From assembly GCA_944380295.1 (NCBI GenBank), contig CALWHE010000005.1, positions 28,590 through 92,589 of the forward strand: a DNA stretch of 64,000 bases, written 5' to 3'. This document shows, in pieces, positions 1 through 8,288 of this stretch. Position 1 is the stretch's first letter. Each line of letters opens with the position of its first letter. The notes under the pieces are model-generated. The model searched no databases. It was not told the origin of the DNA and worked only from the letters and a program-made list of their open reading frames with translations. The DNA comes from an uncultured Christensenellaceae bacterium. Lineage in GTDB: Bacteria; Bacillota; Clostridia; Christensenellales; UBA3700. The position numbers were made by a program, and so were the translations under genes.

Positions 1-1566
1 AATTATAATTTAAGTGACGATGAGATACTGGACGGAATTACAGATGGCGGAAATGACGGTGGATGTGATTCAGCATATTTGTTTCTTAATGGAAATTTAG
101 TAACCACAGAGCAAATTGCTACATTATCTGCAAATAAAGGAGCAATTCTGAACTTTATAATTGTTCAATCAAAAAATACTCAGTCTTTCAAAGAAGATGT
201 GATTATGAAATGGAAAACATTGTCGACGAATCTTTTGGATTTGTCACAACCAACAACCGATTTTGTAGACAGGTATGCTGAAGCCGTGTTGGACAAATTT
301 CAAATGTTTAGAGATGCTATGACAAAACTAGTAAGGAGTCAAGTAAAAGTACAAATACAATATTTTTACACCACATTAGCAAGCGAATTACATCCGCATG
401 TAATAGAACAGGCGGAAGAATTAAAAAAAATTTGTAAGGGTTTCTTTCCTGCGGCAACTATCGATGTTATTTTTGTTGATGCTGATAAATTAATGGAATT
501 ATATAATGTTGATAGTGAGGAAGCAATCAATTTGTATTTAGCGGATCGTCCGATAGCACTGGGAAATCATAAAGACTATGTGGCGTTAGTAAATATTGCT
601 ACTTATTTTAAGTTTATTACGGATGAGAATGGATTGTTACAAAAAAAATTCTTGGAATCTAATGTAAGAGATTATCAAGGAAACAATGCTGTTAATTCTG
701 CTATTGCGGATACATTAAAAGATAACACTGTAGAGGATTTTTGGTGGTTAAATAATGGAGTAACAATCATTGCTGAAGAAATTTCATTGGTGAACAGTCG
801 CGAGTTATTATTAGTAAATCCTAGTATTGTAAATGGATTGCAGACAACAACCGAAATTTATAATTACTTTTCGGCAAATACTAATCAATTGGCGAGTGAT
901 CTAAGAAATATTCTTGTGAGATTAATTGTCCCAGAAAGTGAAGAGTCAAGGGACCGAATTATTTTTGCTACAAATAATCAAACAAACATATCCAAATCCT
1001 TGCTGCGAGTTACTGATACTATTCACTTACAAATTGAAATGTATTTCAAAAGCCGTGGTTTGTATTATGACCGAAGAAAAAATTATTATAAAAATCAGAA
1101 AAAGAAACCGTCGGAGATTGTTGGAGTGTCTTTTTTAGCGCAGTGTTTAATTACTTTGATTTTGAGAAAGCCAGATTTTGCAAGAGCTAGACCGTCTACC
1201 TTGCTTACGGATGATGTTACTTATAGTCAATTGTATGGTGAAAATTATGATCTCCAAGCCTATTACAATGCTGCAATGTTGGGTAAATTAATTAAGCGAA
1301 ATCTTTTAACAACGACTGATATGTCTTCGGCAGAAAAAAGTGATGTTTTGTTTTATCTTATGTATGCCGTGGTATCTAAAGTGTTGGGGAAAAAGGATAT
1401 AACATTTGAAGACATTAGCCATATTAATCTAGGATTAATTACAGATGATATGATTGACTCCACAAAAGACGTAGTTTATCGCAAGTATAAAGAACTCGGC
1501 GGTAATGGTAGAGTTGCAAAAAGCAGTACATTCATTAATGAAATTGATACTATAATAGGACTTTAA
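1..1566 (+). CDS. AIPR-family (abortive infection) protein, 5' end outside window
   Basis: The reading frame is open from base 1, so the start codon lies upstream of the window and about 521 residues are visible. The first residues carry an acidic segment (DGGNDGGCD) followed by a strand ending IIVQSK. This is the D...QxK pattern of a restriction-endonuclease-like fold and fits the N-terminal nuclease domain of AIPR proteins. The middle holds the AIPR hallmarks VRDYQGN (about residue 225), FWWLNNGVTI and IVNGLQTTTEIY. Members occur as abortive-infection or restriction-associated proteins, often inside type I restriction loci. It ends 37 bp before hsdR in the same direction, so the two are probably co-transcribed with hsdM/hsdS genes expected upstream. 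Family call is strong; the actual activity is inferred. Confidence 0.85.
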   Translation, partial: NYNLSDDEILDGITDGGNDGGCDSAYLFLNGNLVTTEQIATLSANKGAILNFIIVQSKNTQSFKEDVIMKWKTLSTNLLDLSQPTTDFVDRYAEAVLDKFQMFRDAMTKLVRSQVKVQIQYFYTTLASELHPHVIEQAEELKKICKGFFPAATIDVIFVDADKLMELYNVDSEEAINLYLADRPIALGNHKDYVALVNIATYFKFITDENGLLQKKFLESNVRDYQGNNAVNSAIADTLKDNTVEDFWWLNNGVTIIAEEISLVNSRELLLVNPSIVNGLQTTTEIYNYFSANTNQLASDLRNILVRLIVPESEESRDRIIFATNNQTNISKSLLRVTDTIHLQIEMYFKSRGLYYDRRKNYYKNQKKKPSEIVGVSFLAQCLITLILRKPDFARARPSTLLTDDVTYSQLYGENYDLQAYYNAAMLGKLIKRNLLTTTDMSSAEKSDVLFYLMYAVVSKVLGKKDITFEDISHINLGLITDDMIDSTKDVVYRKYKELGGNGRVAKSSTFINEIDTIIGL

Positions 1567-1603
1567 TTGAAGCATAATGTAACTTGATATGAAGGAGAAA
1601 TCT

Positions 1604-4600
1604 ATGCGTAACTTTATATCTGAAGACGACATAGAAAGAGCAATACTCGACAAATTGGGAAAGGCACCGTTAAATTATGATATTTTGCGGTGCAATCCGG
1701 ATCCGTCCAAAAGGGAAGATTTAAACGACGGTACAATGCGTGCTACCAAGCGTGAATGCGTTTTGCCGGCTGTTTTGTTGCAATCTCTTAAAAAATTAAA
1801 CCCCGATATCGGCGAAGAGTATATTCTCGAAACCGTTAAAGAATTGCGCAAGGATTTTGCGGCAACGGATATCGTGGACACAAACTATAATCTTTACAAC
1901 CGTATCCGAAACGGAATTCAAATAACCGTGCGTAAAAACGGTAAAGAGGACTTTGTTCTGTTAAAACTCATTGACTTTGATGAGCCTAACAACAACAGTT
2001 TTACTGCCGTTTCGCAAATGTGGATTCAGGGCAAAGTATATTTTCGTCGTCCGGATATTTTGATTTTTGTCAACGGGCTTCCGCTTGTCTTTATCGAACT
2101 GAAAAACAGTATCGTAAAAGTGGAAGAAGCTTACAATAAAAACTTGAAGGACTACATAAAAGACACACCAAACCTCTTTGCCTTCAACCAGCTTTGCGTT
2201 TTGTCAAACGGGCTGGAAACGAGGATCGGAGCATTCAACGCCACGTATAATTTTTTCTTTGAGTGGCTTAAAATTGAGTCAGAGAAGGAAAATCCCGATC
2301 GAAAAGCGTTATCAGAACCGGAAACCTTTGGGGAAAGTTCGGCACGGTATTTTGTAGACGGTCTTTTGGATAAAAAACGACTTATCGACTATGTAGAAAA
2401 CTTCATTTTGTTCGAAAACGGAAAAACAAAGATCGTAGCAAAAAATCATCAGTATCTTGGAGTTAACAATCTCATTGAATCTGTGAAAAACCGTAAAGAG
2501 CTTAAAGGAAAGCTTGGTGTTTTCTGGCATACGCAGGGCAGTGGGAAGAGCTATTCCATGGTAATGTTTGCGCGCAAAGTCATGCGTAAAATCCCGGGCA
2601 ATTTTTCCTTTTTGGTTATTACCGATCGCGAAGATCTCGATACGCAAATTTACAAAAACTTTTTGCGCACGGAAGTAATCGGTAAAAAAGAGGAGTGTCA
2701 ACCCAAAAACGGCGAACAGCTAAGACAGTATTTGCAAACAAATAAACAGTTTATTTTCACCCTGATACATAAGTTCAGATACGATAAGGGAAAAAAGTAC
2801 CCTGTTCTTTCTACGCGCGACGATATTATTGTCCTCGTTGACGAGGCTCACCGCACACAATACAAAGATCTTGCGGAGAATATGCGCACGGCTTTGCCCA
2901 ACGCTAATTTTGTGGCGTTTACCGGAACACCTTTGCTTGGAGCAAAGCGACTGACAAATCAATGGTTCGGCAATTACGTGTCGGAATATAATTTTGCGCA
3001 GTCTGTCGAAGACGGCTCAACGGTGCCGCTCTTCTATTCACGCAGAGTGCCAGAAGTAGGTTTGCAAAATGATTTTCTTGATGACGATGTGCTTGACATT
3101 ATCGAAGACGAAAATCTGAACGAAAACGAAACGCGACTATTGGAAAATTCGTCGTCACGCATTTTGGAAGTGATTAAGCGCGACGATAGATTGGATAAGA
3201 TCGCACAGGATATCGCCTATCATTTTCCTCGGCGCGGTTTCTTGGGTAAGGGCATGGTGGTATCTGTAGATAAATATACCGCCGTTAAAATGTTTGATAA
3301 AGTTCAACATTATTGGGGAATTGAAAGACAGAATATTATCAAAGAGCGTAATGCTGCCAAAACCGATGAAGAGAGGAAAAGGCTGACGGAAATCCTTAAT
3401 TATATGAATAGCGTTGAAATGGCTGTCGTCGTTTCAGAAGAGGCGGACGAAGATGTAAAGTTTGCAAAATTAGGGTTGGATATTGCGCAACACCGCAAAA
3501 AAATGACGGAAATTACACCAGACGGAAAAGATATAGAAGACAGGTTCAAAGACGCTGCCGACAGACTTCAGCTTGTTTTTGTGTGCGCCATGTGGCTGAC
3601 GGGGTTTGATGTGCCGAATCTCTCGACATTATATCTGGACAAACCGATGAAAAGCCACACGCTTATGCAGGCTATTGCGCGCACAAACAGGGTTTACCCA
3701 GGTAAAGCCTGTGGTATTATCGTGGATTATGTTAATGTCTTCAAATATATGCAAAAGGCATTGACAGAATACGCAGTCGGATCCGACGGGGAGGTGTTTC
3801 CCGCGAAAGACATTGACAAACTTATAAGCTATATAGACGCTACTGTCGCAGAGGCTGAGTCATGTTTATCCGAACTTGGTATAAGTATCGAAAGTATATT
3901 AAATGAATCGGATACTTTTGACAGATTAGATAAATTAAGAGAGGCTTACAATACCATTATTGCAAAGGACGAATCCAAAGAGAAAATTAAAGTCATTTTG
4001 AATACTCTTGTCAATTTATATGATGCGGCAAAGCCTGAAATATTCGAAAAAAGCTGGTCTAATCCCAGTTTTTCAGCGTTGGCATATTTGCACGGATTGT
4101 TTTTCAATTTGATTAACGATGAAAAAATTGCACGCGCAAGACTGCGTATGGCAAAGCTTTTGGATGATAGTGTTTCCACCAATGCGGATTTCATCGGCAA
4201 TATTCGCAAGAACGATGGCGGATACATTATCCACGACTCCAAGGTTATTGATCTTTCAAAAATAGATATAGCCGAACTGAAAAAAGAAATCAAATTAGCG
4301 CAATATAAAGCGATTGAAATAGACGACTTAAGGGCATTTATTGAAAAGGCTCTTGAACAGATGCTAAAGCGTAATTGCACGCGTTCAAAATTTGCCGACA
4401 GGTTTAAGCGAATAATTGATGCCTACAATGCCGGTGGAACTGAAAACGAAGACTATTTCGAACAACTTACAAAGCTGGTCGCAGAGCTAAAAGAGGAAGA
4501 GAACAGAGCAAATGTCGAAGGCTTAACCGAAGAAGAACTTGAAATATTCGATTTGCTCATCGCTGACAAAAAGCTTTCTAAATCTGATGAACAAAAGGTC

Positions 4601-4843
4601 AAACTCTCCGCAAAAAATCTATATAAGAAATTATGCGAGCAGAAGGATTCCTTACTAGTTGTCGATTGGTATAAAGACGAACAGCCCAAGGCAAAGATAA
4701 GGTCTGCTATTGAGTTGTCTTTGAATGCTGATTTGCCCGATAGTTACGATACTTCGTCTTTCAAACTAAAAACAGACCTGTTGCTGAATCATTTTATTGA
4801 TATGGCCGTACAGGGCTATGGTTGGATAGGTGAAGTTGCTTAA
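1604..4843 (+). CDS. hsdR: Type I restriction enzyme R subunit (ATPase/translocase-nuclease)
   Basis: About 1,079 residues, normal for HsdR. The N-terminal nuclease shows PDILIF and FIELK (about residues 150-167), the PD...ExK signature. The SF2 motor follows: Walker A TQGSGKS (310-316), DEAH box (413-416), TGTP motif III, and the C-terminal helicase block with TGFDVPNLSTLYLDKP and QAIARTNR. Together with HsdM and HsdS it would cut unmethylated foreign DNA after ATP-driven translocation. An in-frame ATG at 1589 lies 5 codons earlier, but the SD GGAG at 1594-1597 sits between the two, six bases before the ATG at 1604, so 1604 was chosen. The M and S subunits are not in the window. The gene looks intact. 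Confidence 0.95.
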   Translation: MRNFISEDDIERAILDKLGKAPLNYDILRCNPDPSKREDLNDGTMRATKRECVLPAVLLQSLKKLNPDIGEEYILETVKELRKDFAATDIVDTNYNLYNRIRNGIQITVRKNGKEDFVLLKLIDFDEPNNNSFTAVSQMWIQGKVYFRRPDILIFVNGLPLVFIELKNSIVKVEEAYNKNLKDYIKDTPNLFAFNQLCVLSNGLETRIGAFNATYNFFFEWLKIESEKENPDRKALSEPETFGESSARYFVDGLLDKKRLIDYVENFILFENGKTKIVAKNHQYLGVNNLIESVKNRKELKGKLGVFWHTQGSGKSYSMVMFARKVMRKIPGNFSFLVITDREDLDTQIYKNFLRTEVIGKKEECQPKNGEQLRQYLQTNKQFIFTLIHKFRYDKGKKYPVLSTRDDIIVLVDEAHRTQYKDLAENMRTALPNANFVAFTGTPLLGAKRLTNQWFGNYVSEYNFAQSVEDGSTVPLFYSRRVPEVGLQNDFLDDDVLDIIEDENLNENETRLLENSSSRILEVIKRDDRLDKIAQDIAYHFPRRGFLGKGMVVSVDKYTAVKMFDKVQHYWGIERQNIIKERNAAKTDEERKRLTEILNYMNSVEMAVVVSEEADEDVKFAKLGLDIAQHRKKMTEITPDGKDIEDRFKDAADRLQLVFVCAMWLTGFDVPNLSTLYLDKPMKSHTLMQAIARTNRVYPGKACGIIVDYVNVFKYMQKALTEYAVGSDGEVFPAKDIDKLISYIDATVAEAESCLSELGISIESILNESDTFDRLDKLREAYNTIIAKDESKEKIKVILNTLVNLYDAAKPEIFEKSWSNPSFSALAYLHGLFFNLINDEKIARARLRMAKLLDDSVSTNADFIGNIRKNDGGYIIHDSKVIDLSKIDIAELKKEIKLAQYKAIEIDDLRAFIEKALEQMLKRNCTRSKFADRFKRIIDAYNAGGTENEDYFEQLTKLVAELKEEENRANVEGLTEEELEIFDLLIADKKLSKSDEQKVKLSAKNLYKKLCEQKDSLLVVDWYKDEQPKAKIRSAIELSLNADLPDSYDTSSFKLKTDLLLNHFIDMAVQGYGWIGEVA

Positions 4844-4926
4844 CACATTTTTGATGTCTAATGTTTTGGTTATCTGATAAGAAATTGTACTTACAGTTAA
4901 TCTAATTTTTGACATTGGCACCGTGG

Positions 4927-5087
4927 CGTGTGCTTGTCACAGACAAGTGGCGTCGCTTCGCTCCGCCAACAAGCACACGTCTGAACAACTCTTGGACTTG
5001 CTAAAATGAAAGCGAGAGGCAAGCGAAGTTGCCCGCTGATCCGCTTGGGCAATCTTTCGCTTTTTGCCTTCTCGCTATTTTCATTTG
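4927..5087. repeat. Two adjacent inverted repeats downstream of hsdR
   Basis: Arm CGTGTGCTTGT (4927-4937) pairs perfectly with ACAAGCACACG (4969-4979), with an inner GGCG/CGCC pair. A second, long imperfect hairpin spans about 5004-5087: its left half (AGCGAGAGGCAAGCGAAG then TTGCCC) is matched by GGGCAA and then TTTCGC, TTGCC and TCTCGCT on the right. Neither has a classic U-tract. They may be transcript ends of hsdR, small non-autonomous repeats or RNA structures. The rest of 4844-5344 holds no credible gene. Confidence 0.5.
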
Positions 5088-5245
5088 TATTGCAATGTCT
5101 ATTAAGATATTGTATTTTCTCTACCTCCGTATTTGCCTTTTCGTTTGGCATTGTCGCATAAGCCTCTCAAAAGTAAACGGTCGAAATATCCTTGTTTGGT
5201 ATTCAATGCATATTGGATATTAAGCAAGGATTTTTCTTTGTCCCG

Positions 5246-5273
5246 TTGACTTTTGGATATTGCCTTTTATTGT
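5246..5273 (+). promoter_or_regulatory. Possible promoter for the 58-aa ORF
   Basis: TTGACT (5246-5251) and TATTGT (5268-5273) are 16 bp apart, about 70 bp upstream of the small ORF at 5345. Moderate match only. Confidence 0.35.
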
Positions 5274-5344
5274 TGTTTTTCATTTATCGTCTTATGCTCC
5301 TTTTCTGCCTGCCGAAAGGCAAATTAACTTCGGAGGTAAAGAAA

Positions 5345-5521
5345 ATGAAAAACAACAGAAAAGGTTATGAAGTATTTGAGGAAACAATCTCTCCCGACAA
5401 TGTTATGCGTATGGGAGAATTACTTGCTCTGCAATCGGTAAAGTTTATGTGTGGGCATAAACAGTCACATATTTTTATGGACACTCTTCCAAGTCGGGAA
5501 TATCAAAGCGAATTTTTATAA
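5345..5521 (+). CDS. Small hypothetical protein (58 aa)
   Basis: An ATG at 5345 follows a strong SD (GGAGG at 5332-5336, 8-nt spacing), which is why the longer upstream reading frame was not used. The product is charged and soluble-looking, with no membrane segment, and contains one CGH motif near the middle. I do not recognise the family. It lies between the restriction block and the FtsH-like protease gene, in the same direction and 79 bp before it, so a functional link to that protease (substrate or adaptor) is conceivable but purely contextual. Confidence 0.55.
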   Translation: MKNNRKGYEVFEETISPDNVMRMGELLALQSVKFMCGHKQSHIFMDTLPSREYQSEFL

Positions 5522-5533
5522 CATATGCATGTC

Positions 5534-5568
5534 ATGTCCCGAAAAACGGACATAAGATGTCGTATAAT
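5534..5568 (+). promoter_or_regulatory. Inverted repeat next to the -10 box of the FtsH-like gene
   Basis: ATGTCC (5534-5539) and GGACAT (5548-5553) form a perfect 6-8-6 inverted repeat. A consensus TATAAT lies at 5563-5568 and no good -35 is visible, so the palindrome occupies the -35 area. This is the geometry of a repressor or activator operator controlling the gene at 5601. Confidence 0.5.
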
Positions 5569-5600
5569 GTACTCGAAAATCAACAAAAGAGAGGTCTTTT

Positions 5601-6878
5601 ATGAGTGCATTCGACAAAGTAATCGGCTATGAAAAAGAGAAGGAAGAACTGTATCAGCTGTGCGACATGGCGAAAAATTCGGCAAAATATGCGGCTCTGG
5701 GCGTAAAACTTCCGCGCGGTATTTTGCTGTACGGTGTGCCGGGTGTAGGTAAAACCTTGATGGCAACGGCTCTCCTCGATGAGATGGATAATGGCAGAAA
5801 ACGCTACGTTCTCCGCAAGGACAAAGCCATCGAAGAGTTTGTGGAAAGCATTTCCAAAACCTTTCAGGAAGCTAAAGAGAATGCGCCTTCCGTCATCTTT
5901 CTCGATGATCTCGATAAGTTCGCATCTGACAGCAATTCGCGCAATCCGGAAGAACTTATTGCCGAACAGTCCGGTATCGATGAAGTGAAAGGCGCTGATG
6001 TTTTCGTCGTTGCCACCGCTAATGACGTGCGTGTACTGCCTAATTCATTGCGACGTCCCGGCAGATTCGATCGTATTCTCGAGATTCGTCTGCCCAACCG
6101 CAGAGAAGCGGTGGAGATCGTGCGCCATTATCTGAAAGGGAAAAAGGTTGCAGACGATGTTACTGCCGAGGGCGTAGCGCGGCTGATGGACGGTAATTCG
6201 TGCGCCGCACTGGAGAGCGTTCTCAATGAGGCCGGAATCTATGCGGGGTACGAAAACAAAACGGAAATCAAACGCGAGCATATCGTAAGGGCGGTGCTTC
6301 GGGACATCTTTGAGGCGGACGAATCCGTCAACGAAATATCTGTTGCGGCAAAAGAAGAGGTTGCCTTTCACGAGGCGGGACACGCCGTGGCGGCGCTTGC
6401 GTTTGATCCCGAAGGCGTTGGTCTTATTTCCATTCGGCCGAGTAAGAGCGATGCGCGCGGCGTTGTGCAGATTTTTAAGAGCGAAGATTACTTCGGTTCT
6501 TACAATAAAATGCATGAGCGCGTCATTTCTTTGCTTGCGGGCCGTGCCGCCGTGGAACTCAAATTCGGTCATACGGATGTCGGGGCTGCCTCCGACCTTA
6601 ACCGAGCTTCCGCCATTTTGCAGCGTTTCATCGTCGACTACGCGGCGAGCGGGTTTGCGCTGTTCCATCATGATAATCACGACGGTATCAGTTCGTGTAA
6701 TCAGGAAGACGGTATCACGGCGGAACGTAGCGCCATGCTTGCCCGTTGCTATGAAGAGGCGAAAGACGTTCTTCGCAGGAATTGGGCGTTTGTCGAAAAA
6801 CTCGCGGCGACGCTCGTCGAACGGGATACGCTTGTATTCGAAGAGATCGCCGAGCTTCGCAGGGAAATGGCGTCATAA
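5601..6878 (+). CDS. FtsH-like AAA+ zinc protease lacking transmembrane segments
   Basis: 425 residues with the FtsH core order. Walker A GVPGVGKT is at 45-52 and Walker B VIFLDDLD at 98-105. The second region of homology has arginine fingers RRPGRFDR (151-158). The lid is followed by the metalloprotease domain with HEAGH (257-261) and the likely third zinc ligand D332 in GAASDLNRA. Canonical FtsH is about 600-650 residues and starts with two membrane helices and a periplasmic domain; none is present here and the protein starts 45 residues before Walker A. It should therefore be a soluble ATP-dependent protease. Its promoter carries an inverted repeat. It sits beside a restriction locus and a small ORF, so a defence or regulatory role is possible but not shown. 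All key catalytic residues are present. Confidence 0.85.
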   Translation: MSAFDKVIGYEKEKEELYQLCDMAKNSAKYAALGVKLPRGILLYGVPGVGKTLMATALLDEMDNGRKRYVLRKDKAIEEFVESISKTFQEAKENAPSVIFLDDLDKFASDSNSRNPEELIAEQSGIDEVKGADVFVVATANDVRVLPNSLRRPGRFDRILEIRLPNRREAVEIVRHYLKGKKVADDVTAEGVARLMDGNSCAALESVLNEAGIYAGYENKTEIKREHIVRAVLRDIFEADESVNEISVAAKEEVAFHEAGHAVAALAFDPEGVGLISIRPSKSDARGVVQIFKSEDYFGSYNKMHERVISLLAGRAAVELKFGHTDVGAASDLNRASAILQRFIVDYAASGFALFHHDNHDGISSCNQEDGITAERSAMLARCYEEAKDVLRRNWAFVEKLAATLVERDTLVFEEIAELRREMAS

Positions 6879-6883
6879 AGAGC

Positions 6884-6912
6884 GGCGGCGCATAGTTTGT
6901 GCGCCGCCTTTC
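6884..6912 (+). terminator. Intrinsic terminator after the FtsH-like gene
   Basis: GGCGGCGCA (6884-6892) pairs with TGCGCCGCC (6900-6908); the following T-tract is short (TTT). Confidence 0.6.
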
Positions 6913-6955
6913 GCAGATTTCGGCAAAGTGTTGTTTTTTTGATTGTCTTGCGTGG

Positions 6956-6961
6956 TATAAT
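6956..6961 (+). promoter_or_regulatory. -10 box immediately before ATG 6968 (leaderless type)
   Basis: A consensus TATAAT ends six bases before the ATG at 6968, so transcription should start at or next to the start codon. The best -35 candidate, TTGTTT (6931-6936), has a long 19-bp spacer. Confidence 0.5.
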
Positions 6962-6967
6962 TGAATC

Positions 6968-8088
6968 ATGGATTATTGTATTTCAGATATCACGGCTATT
7001 ATGGTCTGTTTTGCCGTCTGCTCGATAAAATCAGATTCAGCGACAAAGACAAGCTGTATGTGCTGGGCGATATCATCGATAAAGGACCGGACAGTATCCG
7101 TCTCGCAAAACTTTTGTTTTCCATGCCGAACGTTTATTGCATTGCGGGCAATCATGAATATGATTTTTTAAAGTATTATCGTGCGTTGATGAAGCAGACG
7201 GAAGATTATGATTGGGTATTGGAGAAGATCGCGGTTATGCCGCGTGAGTTCGCTTTCGGCACAAAGAGGGCGGGGACGCTGCTGAAACATTACGCGATGA
7301 TAGGAGTTGCGCGCGTGGAGGACGGTTGTCCTCTCTACGCAGAAGCCTGCAACGAGAAAGGGCTTTGCATGGCAGGACTCAATTTTCCCGCAAACGCCGT
7401 GTATAAAGACAGAGGAGAGAAAGGACAGACAGAGCTTGCGCCTTACGAACTGATACCTTACGTATTGGGGAAATGCGCGAGCGTGGACGAAGCCGAAAAA
7501 CTGCTCTCGGACGTCGAAGTCGTAGGAGAGAGGTTTCGACCGCATTTGCCGCTTGCGCCGCTTCATTGGATAATATCGGACGACAAGAGGAATATTGTGT
7601 TCGAATGTACGTCCGAAGGCGCGCGCATTTTCGACGATCCATTCGGGGTGCTTACCAACAATCCGCCTTTTCCTTATCACGCAGAGAACGTCAAAAATTA
7701 TGAGCATTTGTCGCCCGATAACAAAAATTTTACTCTCCGTGTGGGTAAAGCCGATTTTTCCGAGGGAGAAGGCGGGGTTGGGCTGCCGGGCGATCTCACT
7801 TCAAAGTCGCGGTTTGTCAAGGCGTGGTTTTGTCTTAAGAACTCGGTTTGCGGCGATTCGACGGAAAGCAAAGTCGCGCACGTACTGGCTATGCTCGGCA
7901 CAGTCGCGATGACGGGCGGCGCTGTCGTCACGGCGGAGGGCAGGGCGGACGTCACGCGATACTCGTGTTGTATCGACGCGGCAAACGCGACATATTATTA
8001 CAGGACGTACGACAAACTTAAGGTCGGCAAGATCGCGCTCGGACAAGCCGACGTCGACGGCGGAGAGCTTGGCGTTTACGTTTTCTGA
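6968..8088 (+). pseudogene. Chimeric, frameshifted metallophosphoesterase / bile salt hydrolase remnant
   Basis: Two families are joined in one gene. Starting at ATG 6968 the frame reads MDYCISDI and should continue into HGYYGLF, but that motif is in the +1 frame: one base is missing near 6990. After the shift, metallophosphoesterase motifs GDIIDKG and GNHEYDF follow. Around 7215-7230 the sequence switches to the choloylglycine hydrolase family and stays there to the stop. It has HYAMIGVA, NEKGLCMAGLNFP, GVLTNNPPFPYH and GLPGDLTSKSRFV, covering the family residues equivalent to Asn82, Asn175 and Arg228. The hydrolase N-terminus with the catalytic Cys2, Arg18 and Asp21 is missing, as is the C-terminal half of the phosphoesterase. 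Neither activity should be functional. A fusion deletion is the simplest reading; an assembly artefact is the alternative. Confidence 0.75.
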
Positions 8089-8098
8089 TTAATTTGCG

Positions 8099-8125
8099 GC
8101 TGTGCTTTCGGGCACAGCTTTTTTT
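8099..8125 (+). terminator. Intrinsic terminator
   Basis: GCTGTGC (8099-8105) and GCACAGC (8112-8118) form a stem followed by seven T. Confidence 0.9.
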
Positions 8126-8207
8126 ACGTCTGAGTTTCCCGGTTTGACGTTTACAGGTTTAAAAAACCGGAATTACGTCTATTTTGCGCTTTCACAACAT
8201 ATTGTTG

Positions 8208-8236
8208 TTGACAAAGTCTGAAATATATTTTAATAT
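8208..8236 (+). promoter_or_regulatory. Sigma-A promoter of the repeat lipoprotein gene
   Basis: TTGACA (8208-8213), 17-bp spacer, TAATAT (8231-8236), in an AT-rich stretch about 50 bp before the ATG. Confidence 0.75.
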
Positions 8237-8288
8237 ATAATTATAGATTGTTATCAACTTATTATATAATGAATAAAAGGAGGAGTAT

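Noticed and set aside
6961..6967. TTG 6961 as start of the phosphoesterase-like gene
   Set aside because: It overlaps the TATAAT box and gives a non-family N-terminus; ATG 6968 gives the correct one, with the frameshift afterwards.
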